From Burkholderiaceae bacterium (GTDB lineage: Bacteria; Pseudomonadota; Gammaproteobacteria; Burkholderiales; Burkholderiaceae_C), in NCBI GenBank assembly GCA_030695205.1, contig JAUYTN010000033.1, positions 310,001-374,000 on the forward strand: 64,000 bases of DNA. The letters are read 5' to 3'. Below the pieces are notes generated by a model. That model was not told the origin of the DNA. It did no database searches and saw only the letters and a list, made by a program, of their open reading frames with translations. This document shows positions 26,688 to 34,231 of this stretch, piece by piece (positions within the stretch are counted from its first letter, which is position 1; the number at the start of each line of letters is the position of its first letter). Both the position numbers and the translations under genes were made by a program.

Positions 26688-26742
26688 TTATGAATTAAAA
26701 GTGCCACTAGCGCTTGATATATATAAATAGTTTGCTATGAAT
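26688..26742 (+). repeat. AT-rich interspersed element, copy 3 (supplies ybaK start)
   Basis: The best-preserved copy in the window. Its left part is AAAAGTGCCACTAGCGCTTG, followed by an AT spacer (ATATATATAAA) and right end TAGTTTGCTATGAA. The ATG of the next gene lies inside the right end. The reverse complement of copy 10 (63249-63302) shares AAAGTG, GCGCTT and GTTTGCTAT at the same spacing. Confidence 0.85.
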
Positions 26743-27243
26743 TACCTAGAACTACCTGACGGCGTGGCCCGCGTCGCCGCCGAGCTGGCCCGCCTGGGCC
26801 ACCCCCAGGAGCCCGTCATGCTCTGCGACGCGGCCCGCACCGCCCAGCAGGCTGCCGACGGGCTGGGCGTGGCCCTGGGGCAAATTGCCAAGAGCATCAT
26901 TTTTCGGCGCAAGCCCGACGGGGCAGCGGTACTGGTCATCACCTCTGGCGACCGCCGGGTGGACGAGGCCAAGGTGCAGGCCCTGGTGTGCGGCGCCGGG
27001 CAACAGCTGGGCCGTGCGAATGCCGAGTTTGTGAAGCAGGCCACGGGGTTTTCCATTGGGGGGGTGGCACCGCTGGCCCACACCACGCCACCGGTGGCGC
27101 TGATTGACCGCGAGCTGTTCCGCTTCGAGGCCGTGTGGGCCGCTGCCGGGCACCCACATGCGGTGTTTGGCCTGACGCCTGCCCACCTGGTGGCATGGAC
27201 CGGTGCGCCCGTGGCCGATGTGACGCTGCCGCCCGCTCCTTAA
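26737..27243 (+). CDS. YbaK/EbsC-family aminoacyl-tRNA deacylase-like protein
   Basis: A 168-residue single-domain YbaK/ProX-type protein. Hallmarks are IAKSIIFRRKPDGAAVLVITSG with the conserved lysine, the TGFSIGGVAPLAH loop and the C-terminal AVFGLTP segment. The family hydrolyses mischarged Cys- or Ala-tRNAPro in trans. The ATG at 26737 falls inside an interspersed repeat and has no evident ribosome binding site, so a later start is possible, but the family N-terminus fits. Confidence 0.87.
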   Translation: MNYLELPDGVARVAAELARLGHPQEPVMLCDAARTAQQAADGLGVALGQIAKSIIFRRKPDGAAVLVITSGDRRVDEAKVQALVCGAGQQLGRANAEFVKQATGFSIGGVAPLAHTTPPVALIDRELFRFEAVWAAAGHPHAVFGLTPAHLVAWTGAPVADVTLPPAP

Positions 27244-27324
27244 GCCCTTGCATCGCATCTGCGACCACCCTTCGCTGGCGCCTCAACACCCGCCGCGCGG
27301 CAAGGCTTTGCCGCCCTGGCCACA

Positions 27325-27591
27325 ATGCAGCCCATGACCGCGCCCCTCACCGCTCCCCCGTTGGCCCCCAGTGCCAAGCCGCTGCTGTCGCTGGCGGCAG
27401 CCCGCCGCCGGGCCAAACCCGGCACCACCGTGCCCTCGCCCTGCTCGGGCGTGTGCAAGATGGACCCAGCCCATGGCTGGTGCCGGGGCTGCTACCGCAC
27501 GCTGGACGAGCTGGCCCAGTGGAGCCAGGCCAGCGACGCCACCAAGCTTGCCATCTGGGCCAGGCTGGAGCAGCGCCAGGCGCTGGGCTAA
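27325..27591 (+). CDS. DUF1289 domain-containing protein
   Basis: An 88-residue protein whose second half is a DUF1289 cysteine-rich motif (PSPCSGVCKMDPAHGWCRGCYRTLDELAQW). Four cysteines could hold a metal or Fe-S cluster. It ends with the W-x-x...I-W-x-R-L family helix. Function is unknown. The N-terminal 35 residues are low complexity, and ATG 27325 or 27334 may be the start. It is convergent with the Hsp70-like gene and overlaps it by 4 bp. Confidence 0.85.
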   Translation: MQPMTAPLTAPPLAPSAKPLLSLAAARRRAKPGTTVPSPCSGVCKMDPAHGWCRGCYRTLDELAQWSQASDATKLAIWARLEQRQALG

Positions 27592-28886
27592 CCGACCGCC
27601 AACCCGGCGGCCACACCGCCAAACACATCACCCTCGACCAGCGGCACCCCGGCAAAGGCCTGCTGCAGCGCCGCCCGAAAGGGTGTGAGCGAGCTGGAGC
27701 CGCCCGTCAGGTACACGGCATCCAAGGCCCCGGCGGGCAAACCCGCCTGCGCCACACACGCCTGCGCACATGCCACCACCTGCGCCAGTGGTGCTTGCAG
27801 GCAATCGGTCAGCACATCGGCAGGCCATTCGGACTGCAACCCGCGCTCTAGGTAGCCCCAGTCCATGGCCACCGGTGACGCTGTCTGCGTCTGGCCGGAA
27901 GCACTGGCCATGCTGAGGGCAATTTTGGCCTGCTCCACGTCGTTGGCGATGTGGTGGCCCAGGCGCTCGCTCAGCACCCGCATCAGCCGCTGGTGCAGCG
28001 CCGGGTCGGTGTAGTTGGTGCGCAAGGCCTGGGCCTCCCGCTGGGCCTTGGCGCTGTAGCGCCAGTGGATGAGGTGCCAGGTGGCCAGGTCAAAAAACAC
28101 CGCGCTGGGTACCTCCCGCCCGTCGGGCCCGTGGTGCCTGAAACCCAGCAAGGGCATGGCCTGGGCCAGGCTGAGGCGGTGGTCAAAGTCCGTGCCGCCG
28201 ATGTGGATGCCGGTGGTGGCCAGCACATCGGCGCGGCGGTCGGCCCCCGGGCGCATGCGCCCGGGACCCAGGCGCACCAGGGTGAAGTCTGAGGTGCCCC
28301 CGCCGATGTCGGCGACCAGCACGCGGCTGTCGCGAGCTATGCGGCGCTCGTGGTCCAGCGCTGCGGCCATGGGCTCCAGCTCGAAAGCCACCTGCCCCAG
28401 TCCCGCGCTGTACGCTGCCTCCTGCAGCATGCGCTGGGCCAGGGCATCTCGCGCCGGGTCACCGTCCACAAAATGCACCGGGCGGCCCAGCACCACATGC
28501 GTGGGCTCGCGGCCCATGTGGCGCACCGCGCGCACCCGGATCTCGGCCAGAAAGGTGGCGATGATGTCCTGAAAGCTGGTGGCCTGGCCCAGCACCTCGG
28601 TGGTCTCCAGCAGCAGCGGGCTGCCCAACAGGCTTTTGAGCGAGCGCATCAGCCGCCCCTCGGTGCCCGAGAGGTACTGCGCCACCGCGTCGCGGCCAAA
28701 GTGGACGCGATGGTCCTCGGCGTTGAAAAACAGCGCCGTGGGCAGGGCCAGGGCCTCGCCCTCCAGGGGCACATGCTGCACAGGGCCGGTACCGACGCGC
28801 CAGGCGGCGGCCGAATTGGAGGTGCCGAAATCGATGCCAAGCACCACCGGCTCGGTGGCCGGTGGTTGGGGGGTGTTGCGGGTCAT
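27588..28886 (-). CDS. Hsp70 family protein (YegD-like)
   Basis: A 432-residue protein with the actin/Hsp70 ATPase fold: phosphate 1 loop GIDFGTSNSAAAW, phosphate 2 loop VADIGGGTSDFTLV, and adenosine motif YLTGGSSSLTPF. It is the nucleotide-binding domain alone with no C-terminal substrate-binding domain, as in E. coli YegD. Clients are unknown. The start at 28886 is 8 bp after the stop of crcB, so the two are probably co-transcribed. Confidence 0.9.
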   Translation of the reverse strand: MTRNTPQPPATEPVVLGIDFGTSNSAAAWRVGTGPVQHVPLEGEALALPTALFFNAEDHRVHFGRDAVAQYLSGTEGRLMRSLKSLLGSPLLLETTEVLGQATSFQDIIATFLAEIRVRAVRHMGREPTHVVLGRPVHFVDGDPARDALAQRMLQEAAYSAGLGQVAFELEPMAAALDHERRIARDSRVLVADIGGGTSDFTLVRLGPGRMRPGADRRADVLATTGIHIGGTDFDHRLSLAQAMPLLGFRHHGPDGREVPSAVFFDLATWHLIHWRYSAKAQREAQALRTNYTDPALHQRLMRVLSERLGHHIANDVEQAKIALSMASASGQTQTASPVAMDWGYLERGLQSEWPADVLTDCLQAPLAQVVACAQACVAQAGLPAGALDAVYLTGGSSSLTPFRAALQQAFAGVPLVEGDVFGGVAAGLAVG

Positions 28887-28894
28887 GGAGGGAT

Positions 28895-29296
28895 TCAGGT
28901 GGATCGCCAGGTGGCCACAGTGGCCATGCCCGCCAGGGTCATGAGCAATGAGCCCACGACATGGGCACTGATGGCCAGACCAGCCCACAGCAAGCGGCCT
29001 TGCTGCAGCAAGGTGGTCACCTCGGCAGAAAACGTGGAGAACGTGGTCAGCCCGCCCAAAAAGCCGGTGATGACCAGCAGCCGCCACTCGGGCGACCATC
29101 CGGGCTGGTGGGCAAACACCGCCAGTGCCACCCCAATGAGGTAACCCCCGGTCAGGTTGGCCACCAGGGTGCCCAGCGGCATCGGTGCCCACAGGGCATT
29201 GAGCGCCAGCCCCAGCCCCCAACGCAGCACCGCACCGGCAGAAGCACCCACACAAATGGCCAACAACGACGCAATCACGGCAGAACGCCTCCACAT
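28895..29296 (-). CDS. crcB: Fluoride ion exporter CrcB/Fluc
   Basis: A 133-residue membrane protein with four predicted helices and the family motifs GALLRW-like (GAVLRWGLG), N-L-T-G-G-Y-L-I-G and [15 protein letters not shown], which includes the pore phenylalanine/threonine track. Fluc channels work as antiparallel dimers that let fluoride leave the cell. The gene is single-copy here, so a dual-topology homodimer is expected. No fluoride riboswitch was recognised upstream. Confidence 0.93.
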   Translation of the reverse strand: MWRRSAVIASLLAICVGASAGAVLRWGLGLALNALWAPMPLGTLVANLTGGYLIGVALAVFAHQPGWSPEWRLLVITGFLGGLTTFSTFSAEVTTLLQQGRLLWAGLAISAHVVGSLLMTLAGMATVATWRST

Positions 29297-29363
29297 TCAG
29301 AAGGCGGCCATTGTGCCGGAGCGCACCGCCGGGTCTTGGCTGGTCAGGCGTCAGGCCTGGTTA

Positions 29364-29381
29364 AGGGTAAACCCTATACTG
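29364..29381 (+). promoter_or_regulatory. Inverted repeat AGGGT-AA-ACCCT with overlapping -10
   Basis: A perfect 5-bp inverted repeat with a 2-bp spacer (29364-29375) abuts TATACT (29376-29381), a good -10 hexamer, 28 bp before the ATG of the small gene at 29409. A repressor bound here would block the promoter. No strong -35 was seen. Confidence 0.45.
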
Positions 29382-29408
29382 CAGTGCAACAAACACGCCG
29401 AGAACGCC

Positions 29409-29684
29409 ATGACCAGCCGCACCTACCCCACCGAACCTCTCTCCACCGCCGCCGGGGGCCAGCTGGTCGGCGGGTGGGGCCTGACCGTTCGCCACCTGCT
29501 GGCTGCCGTGTGGCGCAAGCTGGCGGCCGGTACCCGCCGCAGCCGCCACAGCCTCCACATGGCCCGCCGCCTGCGCGAAGCCGCCCAGGCCCGCACCCTG
29601 GCCGACCGCTGCGCCCACAGCGACCACCGCATGGCCGCCGACCTGTACTGCGCCGCCGACCGGCACGAACTGCACGGGCACTGA
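29409..29684 (+). CDS. Small basic protein of unknown function
   Basis: A 91-residue protein, not recognised. The middle is rich in Arg/Ala and helical (RRSRHSLHMARRLREAAQARTLADR). It has several His and Cys in the C-terminus (CAHSDHRM...LYCAADRHELHGH), which could bind metal or may mean nothing. The start at 29409 is supported by a plausible -10 (TATACT) and inverted repeat just upstream. It is convergent with putA. The high Arg/Ala content is typical of GC-rich frames, so it is real but only moderately certain. Confidence 0.55.
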   Translation: MTSRTYPTEPLSTAAGGQLVGGWGLTVRHLLAAVWRKLAAGTRRSRHSLHMARRLREAAQARTLADRCAHSDHRMAADLYCAADRHELHGH

Positions 29685-29766
29685 GCAACCACACGCTCCG
29701 TCGGCGCGGGGAGAGTTGTTGCCCAGTGGCGGACTGCAGTGACGCAGCCTGTGTACCGTTGGGTCC

Positions 29767-32700
29767 TTACGCCAACAGCGCCACATTCCCCCCAGCTGCG
29801 GTGGTGTTGATGGTCACGGTCTGCTCGGCGCAGAAGCGGTACAGGTAGTGCGGTCCGCCCGCCTTGGGGCCGGTGCCGCTGAGCCCCTCGCCACCGAAGG
29901 GCTGCAGGCCCACCACCGCACCGATCATGTTGCGGTTGACGTACACGTTGCCGATATGGGCGGCCCCGGCCAGCGCCTGGGCCCGGCTGTCGATGCGGGT
30001 CTGGATGCCGAAGGTCAGGCCATAGCCCAGCGAGTTGATGGCGCGCACCACCGCCTCGGGCGATTCCAGCCCGGCGCAACCCGGCCCCCAGCGCAGCACC
30101 TGCAGCACGGGGCCAAAAATTTCTTCGCCCACGGCACCGATGTCTGCCACCTCGAACATCTGCGGCGGCATCAGGTTGGGCATAGCTGACAAGTCAATAC
30201 CATCATGCGATAGCAGCGGTTTTGACTCTTTTTTCAACCGCACCACCTGGCGGCGGATGCCCTCAAACGCCTCGGCGTCGATCAGCGGGCCGACGTCGGT
30301 GGCCAGTTCGGCGGGGTTGCCCACGCACAGCTCCTGGGCTGCACCAGCAATCATGTGCAGCACGCCATCGGCCACGGCCTCGTGTACGCACAGCAGACGC
30401 AGGGCCGAGCAGCGCTGGCCCGCGCTGCGGAAGGCGCTTTGCACCACCGCGTCGGCCACCTGCTCGGGCAGGGCGGTGCTGTCCACCAGCATGGCGTTGA
30501 TGCCGCCGGTTTCGGCAATCAGCGGAACGATGGGGCCGTCCTTGGCGGCCAGCGCCCGCTGGATGAGCTTGGCCACCTGGGTGGAGCCGGTGAACACCAC
30601 ACCGGCCACGCCGGGCAGCGCCACCAGAGCGGCCCCTACCGTTTCGCCTGGGCCGTGGATGAGTTGCACCGCGTCTTCGGGCACACCCGCCGCGTGCAGC
30701 AGCCGCACAGCCGCCAATGCAACGCCGGGGGTTTGCTCGGCCGGTTTGGCCAGCACCGTGTTGCCAGTGGCCAGGGCCGCAGCCACCTGGCCCAGAAAAA
30801 TGGCCAACGGGAAGTTCCACGGACTGATGGCCACCCACACGCCGCGCGCGGTCAGGCGCAGGGTGTTGGTTTCGCCGGTCACGCCCCACTGGAAATCATG
30901 CCCCCACGCTTGCGCTGCCCCCGTACCGTCCATTGAGTGGGGCTGTTCCGCCTTGGGACGCCCCGGCAACGAAACGGTGTGCATGGCATCGACCTGCGGC
31001 AGCGCGATGGGCTGCATGATGCGTTCGGCTTGCACTGCGTAGTAGCGCAAAAAGTCCACCGCCTCGCGCACCTCGGCCACGGTGTCGCCCCAGGTTTTGT
31101 GGGCCTCTTTGACCAGCAGGGCGCAAAAGCGGGGCATGTCGGCCTCCAGCGCATCGGCGGCGCGGCGCAGGACGGCGGCGCGTTGCTCCACGGGCGCATT
31201 ACTCCACTGCTGATAGCTATCAGCGCATGCCTGGTAAGCGCTCAAGGCATTTTCGACGTTGAATTCGGTCACCACCGGCACCTGCACGGTGTCGAAGGCA
31301 GCCAGCAGTGGGGCGCGGTGCTCGGCCACGGTCAGGTCCAGGCCCTGGCTGTTGCGGCGGGCGGGGCCGTAGATGTCTGGTGGCATCGGAAGGCGGCTGC
31401 GCTCGAAGCCCTGCGACTGCGCCATGGGCGAGGCCAGCAGCACATCCATGCCCACGGACTCGTCGGCCAACTGGTGCACAAACGACGAATTGGCGCCGTT
31501 TTCCAGCAGGCGGCGCACCAGGTAGGCCAGCAGGTCGCGGTGCTGACCCACCGGGGCGTACACGCGACAACGCACCGCCGGGTGTTTGAGCACCTCACGG
31601 TAAATGCCTTCGCCCATGCCGTGCAGGCGCTGGAATTCAAAGCAGTTGACAGCACGATTCGCCGCCGGGCCGCCCCAAGGCGAATCAGCCCCCTCGGGGG
31701 GCAGCGCAGCACCGGAGGGTGCAAGCCCCGGCCCATCGGGACGCTTGGGGGCCTTCATTCCAGCCATTTGCAAAATCGCCGCAATCGTCCCGGCGTTGTG
31801 CGTGGCGAACTGGGGGTAGATGGCATCGGGCGCGGCCAGCAAGGCGCGGGCGCAGGCCAGGTAGCTCACATCGGTGTGGTGCTTCTCGGTGAACACCGGG
31901 TAGTGCGGCAAGCCCAGTTCCTGCGCGCGCTTGATTTCGGCATCCCAGTACGCACCCTTGACCAACCGGCACATGAACCGGATGTTCAGGCGGCGCGCCA
32001 CACCAATGACGTGCGTCACCAGCTCCAAAGCCCGCGTCTGGTAGGCCTGCAGCGCCAGGCCAAAGCCGCTCCACTGCGGGCATTCGGTGGCCACGCGCTG
32101 GGCCAGTGCCTCGAACACCTGCAGCGACAGCTCCAGCCGGTCCACCTCTTCGGCGTCGATGGTGAGGTTGATGTTGGCCTGCGCGGCCAATTGGCACAGG
32201 CCCCACACACGCGGCACCAGCTCAGCCATGACGCGCGGGGCTTGCGCGTCTTCGTAGCGCGGGTGCAGCGCGCTGAGTTTGATGGAGATGCCGTCATTTT
32301 CAGAACAATTTTGGCCTCCATCTCCTGCCTTGATTGACTTTTCAGCTATGGAACGTATGGCATGGGTGTAGCTGGCCAGGTAGGCCGCCGCATCGACGGC
32401 GGTGCGGGCCCCTTCGCCCAGCATGTCGTAGCTGAACCTCAGCCCAGGCTGCTTTTTGCGGGCGCTGGTGGCTTCTTTTTGCGCATCGGCAATGGTTTGG
32501 CCCAGCACAAACTGGCGGCCCAGCAGCTGCACCGAGCGCAGCGTGGCCGCCACCACGGTGCGGGCACCCAGGCGCACGAACAGGCCGGGTTGCTCACCGG
32601 CCTCGGGAAGGAATTTCTTCGACAGCGCAATGGCGCTGCTGGACAGCCGCGCCAGCGTGCTGCGGCTGATGCCATCCGGCTGCCCGTCGGGCCCCGCATG

Positions 32701-33003
32701 TTCACCACCATCAAAGTCGGCGCGGCCCAGTTGGTCGGCAGTCAGCGCCATGGCGGTTTCGGCATCGGGCACGCGCAGCAAGGCCTCGGCCAGGCGCATC
32801 AGGGCCAGGCCCTCGGCGCTGGAAATGGGGTATTCCTTCAGCAGGCTCTCCATGGCCCAAAAGGGCGGCGGGTTGTCGCGCACAGCCTGCACCCAGGGGG
32901 CAGAAGCGGTGACCACGGCAGACCAGTCCAGCGCGCCCTCCAGCGCGGCGAGGCGGTGGGAGAGCACCGAGGCTTCGGTGCGGTAGGGGTTGGGCAGAAA
33001 CAT
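29767..33003 (-). CDS. putA: Bifunctional proline dehydrogenase / glutamate-semialdehyde dehydrogenase, with repeat-derived inserts
   Basis: A 1078-residue PutA without the N-terminal ribbon-helix-helix domain of E. coli PutA. The PRODH barrel (about 120-540) has SIKLSALHPRYE, the VKGAYWD loop and FEFQRLHGMGE. The ALDH domain (about 570-1060) has the SPWNFPLAIF region, the FTGST loop, the catalytic cysteine in RSAGQRCSALR and FGPVLQVLR. It converts proline to glutamate using FAD then NAD. At least five low-complexity segments (about residues 214-238, 413-449, 583-602, 679-701, 921-941) have no counterpart in family members as I know them and coincide with interspersed repeats. Family length without RHH is about 1000. 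It is divergent from an Lrp-type gene. Confidence 0.93.
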   Translation of the reverse strand: MFLPNPYRTEASVLSHRLAALEGALDWSAVVTASAPWVQAVRDNPPPFWAMESLLKEYPISSAEGLALMRLAEALLRVPDAETAMALTADQLGRADFDGGEHAGPDGQPDGISRSTLARLSSSAIALSKKFLPEAGEQPGLFVRLGARTVVAATLRSVQLLGRQFVLGQTIADAQKEATSARKKQPGLRFSYDMLGEGARTAVDAAAYLASYTHAIRSIAEKSIKAGDGGQNCSENDGISIKLSALHPRYEDAQAPRVMAELVPRVWGLCQLAAQANINLTIDAEEVDRLELSLQVFEALAQRVATECPQWSGFGLALQAYQTRALELVTHVIGVARRLNIRFMCRLVKGAYWDAEIKRAQELGLPHYPVFTEKHHTDVSYLACARALLAAPDAIYPQFATHNAGTIAAILQMAGMKAPKRPDGPGLAPSGAALPPEGADSPWGGPAANRAVNCFEFQRLHGMGEGIYREVLKHPAVRCRVYAPVGQHRDLLAYLVRRLLENGANSSFVHQLADESVGMDVLLASPMAQSQGFERSRLPMPPDIYGPARRNSQGLDLTVAEHRAPLLAAFDTVQVPVVTEFNVENALSAYQACADSYQQWSNAPVEQRAAVLRRAADALEADMPRFCALLVKEAHKTWGDTVAEVREAVDFLRYYAVQAERIMQPIALPQVDAMHTVSLPGRPKAEQPHSMDGTGAAQAWGHDFQWGVTGETNTLRLTARGVWVAISPWNFPLAIFLGQVAAALATGNTVLAKPAEQTPGVALAAVRLLHAAGVPEDAVQLIHGPGETVGAALVALPGVAGVVFTGSTQVAKLIQRALAAKDGPIVPLIAETGGINAMLVDSTALPEQVADAVVQSAFRSAGQRCSALRLLCVHEAVADGVLHMIAGAAQELCVGNPAELATDVGPLIDAEAFEGIRRQVVRLKKESKPLLSHDGIDLSAMPNLMPPQMFEVADIGAVGEEIFGPVLQVLRWGPGCAGLESPEAVVRAINSLGYGLTFGIQTRIDSRAQALAGAAHIGNVYVNRNMIGAVVGLQPFGGEGLSGTGPKAGGPHYLYRFCAEQTVTINTTAAGGNVALLA
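30180..30238 (-). repeat. AT-rich interspersed element, copy 4 (inside putA)
   Basis: Read on the minus strand it ends CTTGTCAGCTATG, as copy 8 ends ATTGTCAGCTAC, with the CGCnTGAT core before it. It is translated in frame as KKESKPLLSHDGIDLSAM in the ALDH half of PutA. Confidence 0.75.
30898..30967 (-). repeat. GC-rich interspersed element, copy 1 (inside putA)
   Basis: On the minus strand it reads CGTCCCAAGGCGGAACAG, then CCCCACTC, later GGGGGCAGCGCA and a GCGTGGGGGC end. This matches the order of blocks in the copy at 31656-31752. In frame it encodes PutA residues from GRPKAEQPH to QAWGHDF, placed just before the conserved TGETNTLRL. Confidence 0.65.
31199..31254 (-). repeat. AT-rich interspersed element, copy 5 (inside putA)
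   Basis: On the minus strand it reads TTGAGCGCTTACCAGGCATG, then CGCTGATAGCTATCAG. It has the AGCGCTT core and TAGCTAT end of the family. It encodes SAYQACADSYQQWSN in the linker between the PRODH and ALDH domains. Confidence 0.7.
31656..31752 (+). repeat. GC-rich interspersed element, copy 2 (inside putA)
   Basis: The blocks CGCCCCAAGGCGAATCAG, CCCCCTCGGGGGG, CAGCGCA and GCTTGGGGGCC appear in the same order as in the copy at 30898-30967 but in the opposite orientation. In frame on the minus strand it gives PutA a Pro/Gly/Ala-rich segment of about 35 residues, splitting the usual passage from the THNA strand to FEFQRLHG. Confidence 0.7.
32294..32353 (+). repeat. AT-rich interspersed element, copy 6 (inside putA)
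   Basis: The element runs from CATTTTCAGAACAATTTTGG to GACTTTTCAGCTATGGAAC, with the TCAGCTAT right end. It is read on the opposite strand by putA as IAEKSIKAGDGGQNCSEN, directly before the conserved GISIKLSALHPRYE. Confidence 0.65.
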
Positions 33004-33046
33004 GGCAGAACCTTTGGGCAACATGTGAATGTGCGCATGATCCACC

Positions 33047-33064
33047 AAACATTGGCGAATGTTT
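33047..33064. promoter_or_regulatory. Palindromic candidate operator between putA and the Lrp-type gene
   Basis: A perfect inverted repeat AAACATT-GGCG-AATGTTT lies in the 100-bp divergent region. Its position suits control of both genes by the adjacent Lrp-family protein. A TTGACA at 33070-33075 with TAATTC at 33093-33098 (17-bp spacing) could be the + strand promoter. That would start transcription within a few bases of the regulator's ATG. Confidence 0.6.
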
Positions 33065-33103
33065 CACCATTGACAGGCACTTGAACAGTGAATAATTCAA
33101 CCC

Positions 33104-33574
33104 ATGAACCCCCACGAGCACCTGGACCGCATCGACCTGAAGATTCTGGCTGCCCTGCAAGCCGATGGCCGCCTGCCCAACCAGAAGCTGGCCGAGGTGG
33201 TGGCGCTGTCGCCCACTGCGGTGCTGGCGCGCACCCAGCGCCTGACGCGCGAGGGCTACATCCTGGGCTACGAGGCGCGGCTGAACCCGCTCAAGCTGGG
33301 CCGAGGGATGATGGTGTTCATCGAGGTGCTGCTGGACCGCACCACGCCGCATGTGTTCGAGCAGTTCAAGGCCGCCGTGCAGGTACACGAGGCCATCATG
33401 GAGTGTCACATGGTGGCCGGTGGCTTTGACTACCTGCTCAAAACCCGCATGGCCGACATGGCCGCTTACCGCGACTTTGCGGGCAACGTGCTGTGGCAGC
33501 TGCCCGGCGTGCGCGAAACCCGAACCTACGCGGTGATGGAGGAGGTGAAAAACTCCACCCGCTTGCCGCTGTGA
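33104..33574 (+). CDS. Lrp/AsnC-family transcriptional regulator, probably of putA
   Basis: A 156-residue Lrp/AsnC protein. It has an N-terminal winged HTH (about residues 8-60, DLKILAALQADGRLPNQKLAEVVALSPTAVLART in three parts) and a C-terminal RAM ligand domain (about 70-150). It lies divergently from putA with a palindrome between them, the arrangement of PutR/BkdR-type activators that respond to proline. Control of putA is inferred from position. The predicted -10 is so close to the ATG that the mRNA may be nearly leaderless. Confidence 0.92.
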   Translation: MNPHEHLDRIDLKILAALQADGRLPNQKLAEVVALSPTAVLARTQRLTREGYILGYEARLNPLKLGRGMMVFIEVLLDRTTPHVFEQFKAAVQVHEAIMECHMVAGGFDYLLKTRMADMAAYRDFAGNVLWQLPGVRETRTYAVMEEVKNSTRLPL

Positions 33575-33631
33575 GCGGTGTCGCCGGACAATAACCGCCA
33601 GCGCCTTGTTGAGCCAACCCCAGGAGACCAC

Positions 33632-34180
33632 ATGCTCAAAACCACCGCCACTGTGGGCCTGCTGGCCCTGGCCACCGCCACCGCCACCCATGCCCAAATC
33701 CAGAAGCCTGGTTTGTGGGAACACAGCACCACCATGCAGGCCAGCGGTGGGGAAATGGCCCAGCAACTGGCCGAGATGAAGAAGCAGATGGCCGCCTTGC
33801 CACCCGACCAGCGCACAGCCATGGAGCACATGATGGGCATGTCGGTGACATCCGACGGACAGACCATGACCGTGAAGCACTGCATCACGCCAGAAGAAGC
33901 AGCCAAAGCCTTCATGCCCAGCCACGACGACGAGTGCAAGTACACCATCACCCAGCGCTCAGCGTCGTCCATCAAGGCCCGGTTTGTCTGCACAGACGAA
34001 GGGCGCACCTCGGGCGAGGGCGAGTACCGGTTCTCGGGCGACACCGCCTACAGCGGCACGTTCAAGGTCACCACCCTGGTGGACGGCCAACCCGAGCGCA
34101 TGGACATGAAGCAGTCCGGCAAGTGGCTGTCTGCCCAGTGCGGGCAGTACGGTGCCGTCGGGGCATTGCCCAAGCGCTGA
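33632..34180 (+). CDS. DUF3617 family exported protein
   Basis: A 182-residue protein with a signal peptide (about 1-21, ending ATHA-Q). The DUF3617 pattern follows: K-P-G-L-W-E near the start, VKHCITPEEAAK, then beta strands with two further cysteines (DECKYT, FVCTDEG). A last cysteine lies near SAQCG. The role of this periplasmic family is unknown. The start ATG 33632 is set by CAGGAG at 33621. An upstream in-frame ATG at 33578 would bury the signal peptide and is rejected. Confidence 0.85.
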   Translation: MLKTTATVGLLALATATATHAQIQKPGLWEHSTTMQASGGEMAQQLAEMKKQMAALPPDQRTAMEHMMGMSVTSDGQTMTVKHCITPEEAAKAFMPSHDDECKYTITQRSASSIKARFVCTDEGRTSGEGEYRFSGDTAYSGTFKVTTLVDGQPERMDMKQSGKWLSAQCGQYGAVGALPKR

Positions 34181-34231
34181 ACCGCGCCCCCAAAAAGGGC
34201 CATAGCTGCCCGTCCTGCCGCGCCACGCCGC

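Noticed and set aside
29297..29360. Fluoride riboswitch upstream of crcB
   Set aside because: The expected conserved GG-x-GATGG core and pseudoknot are not visible in the 60 bp upstream on the minus strand.
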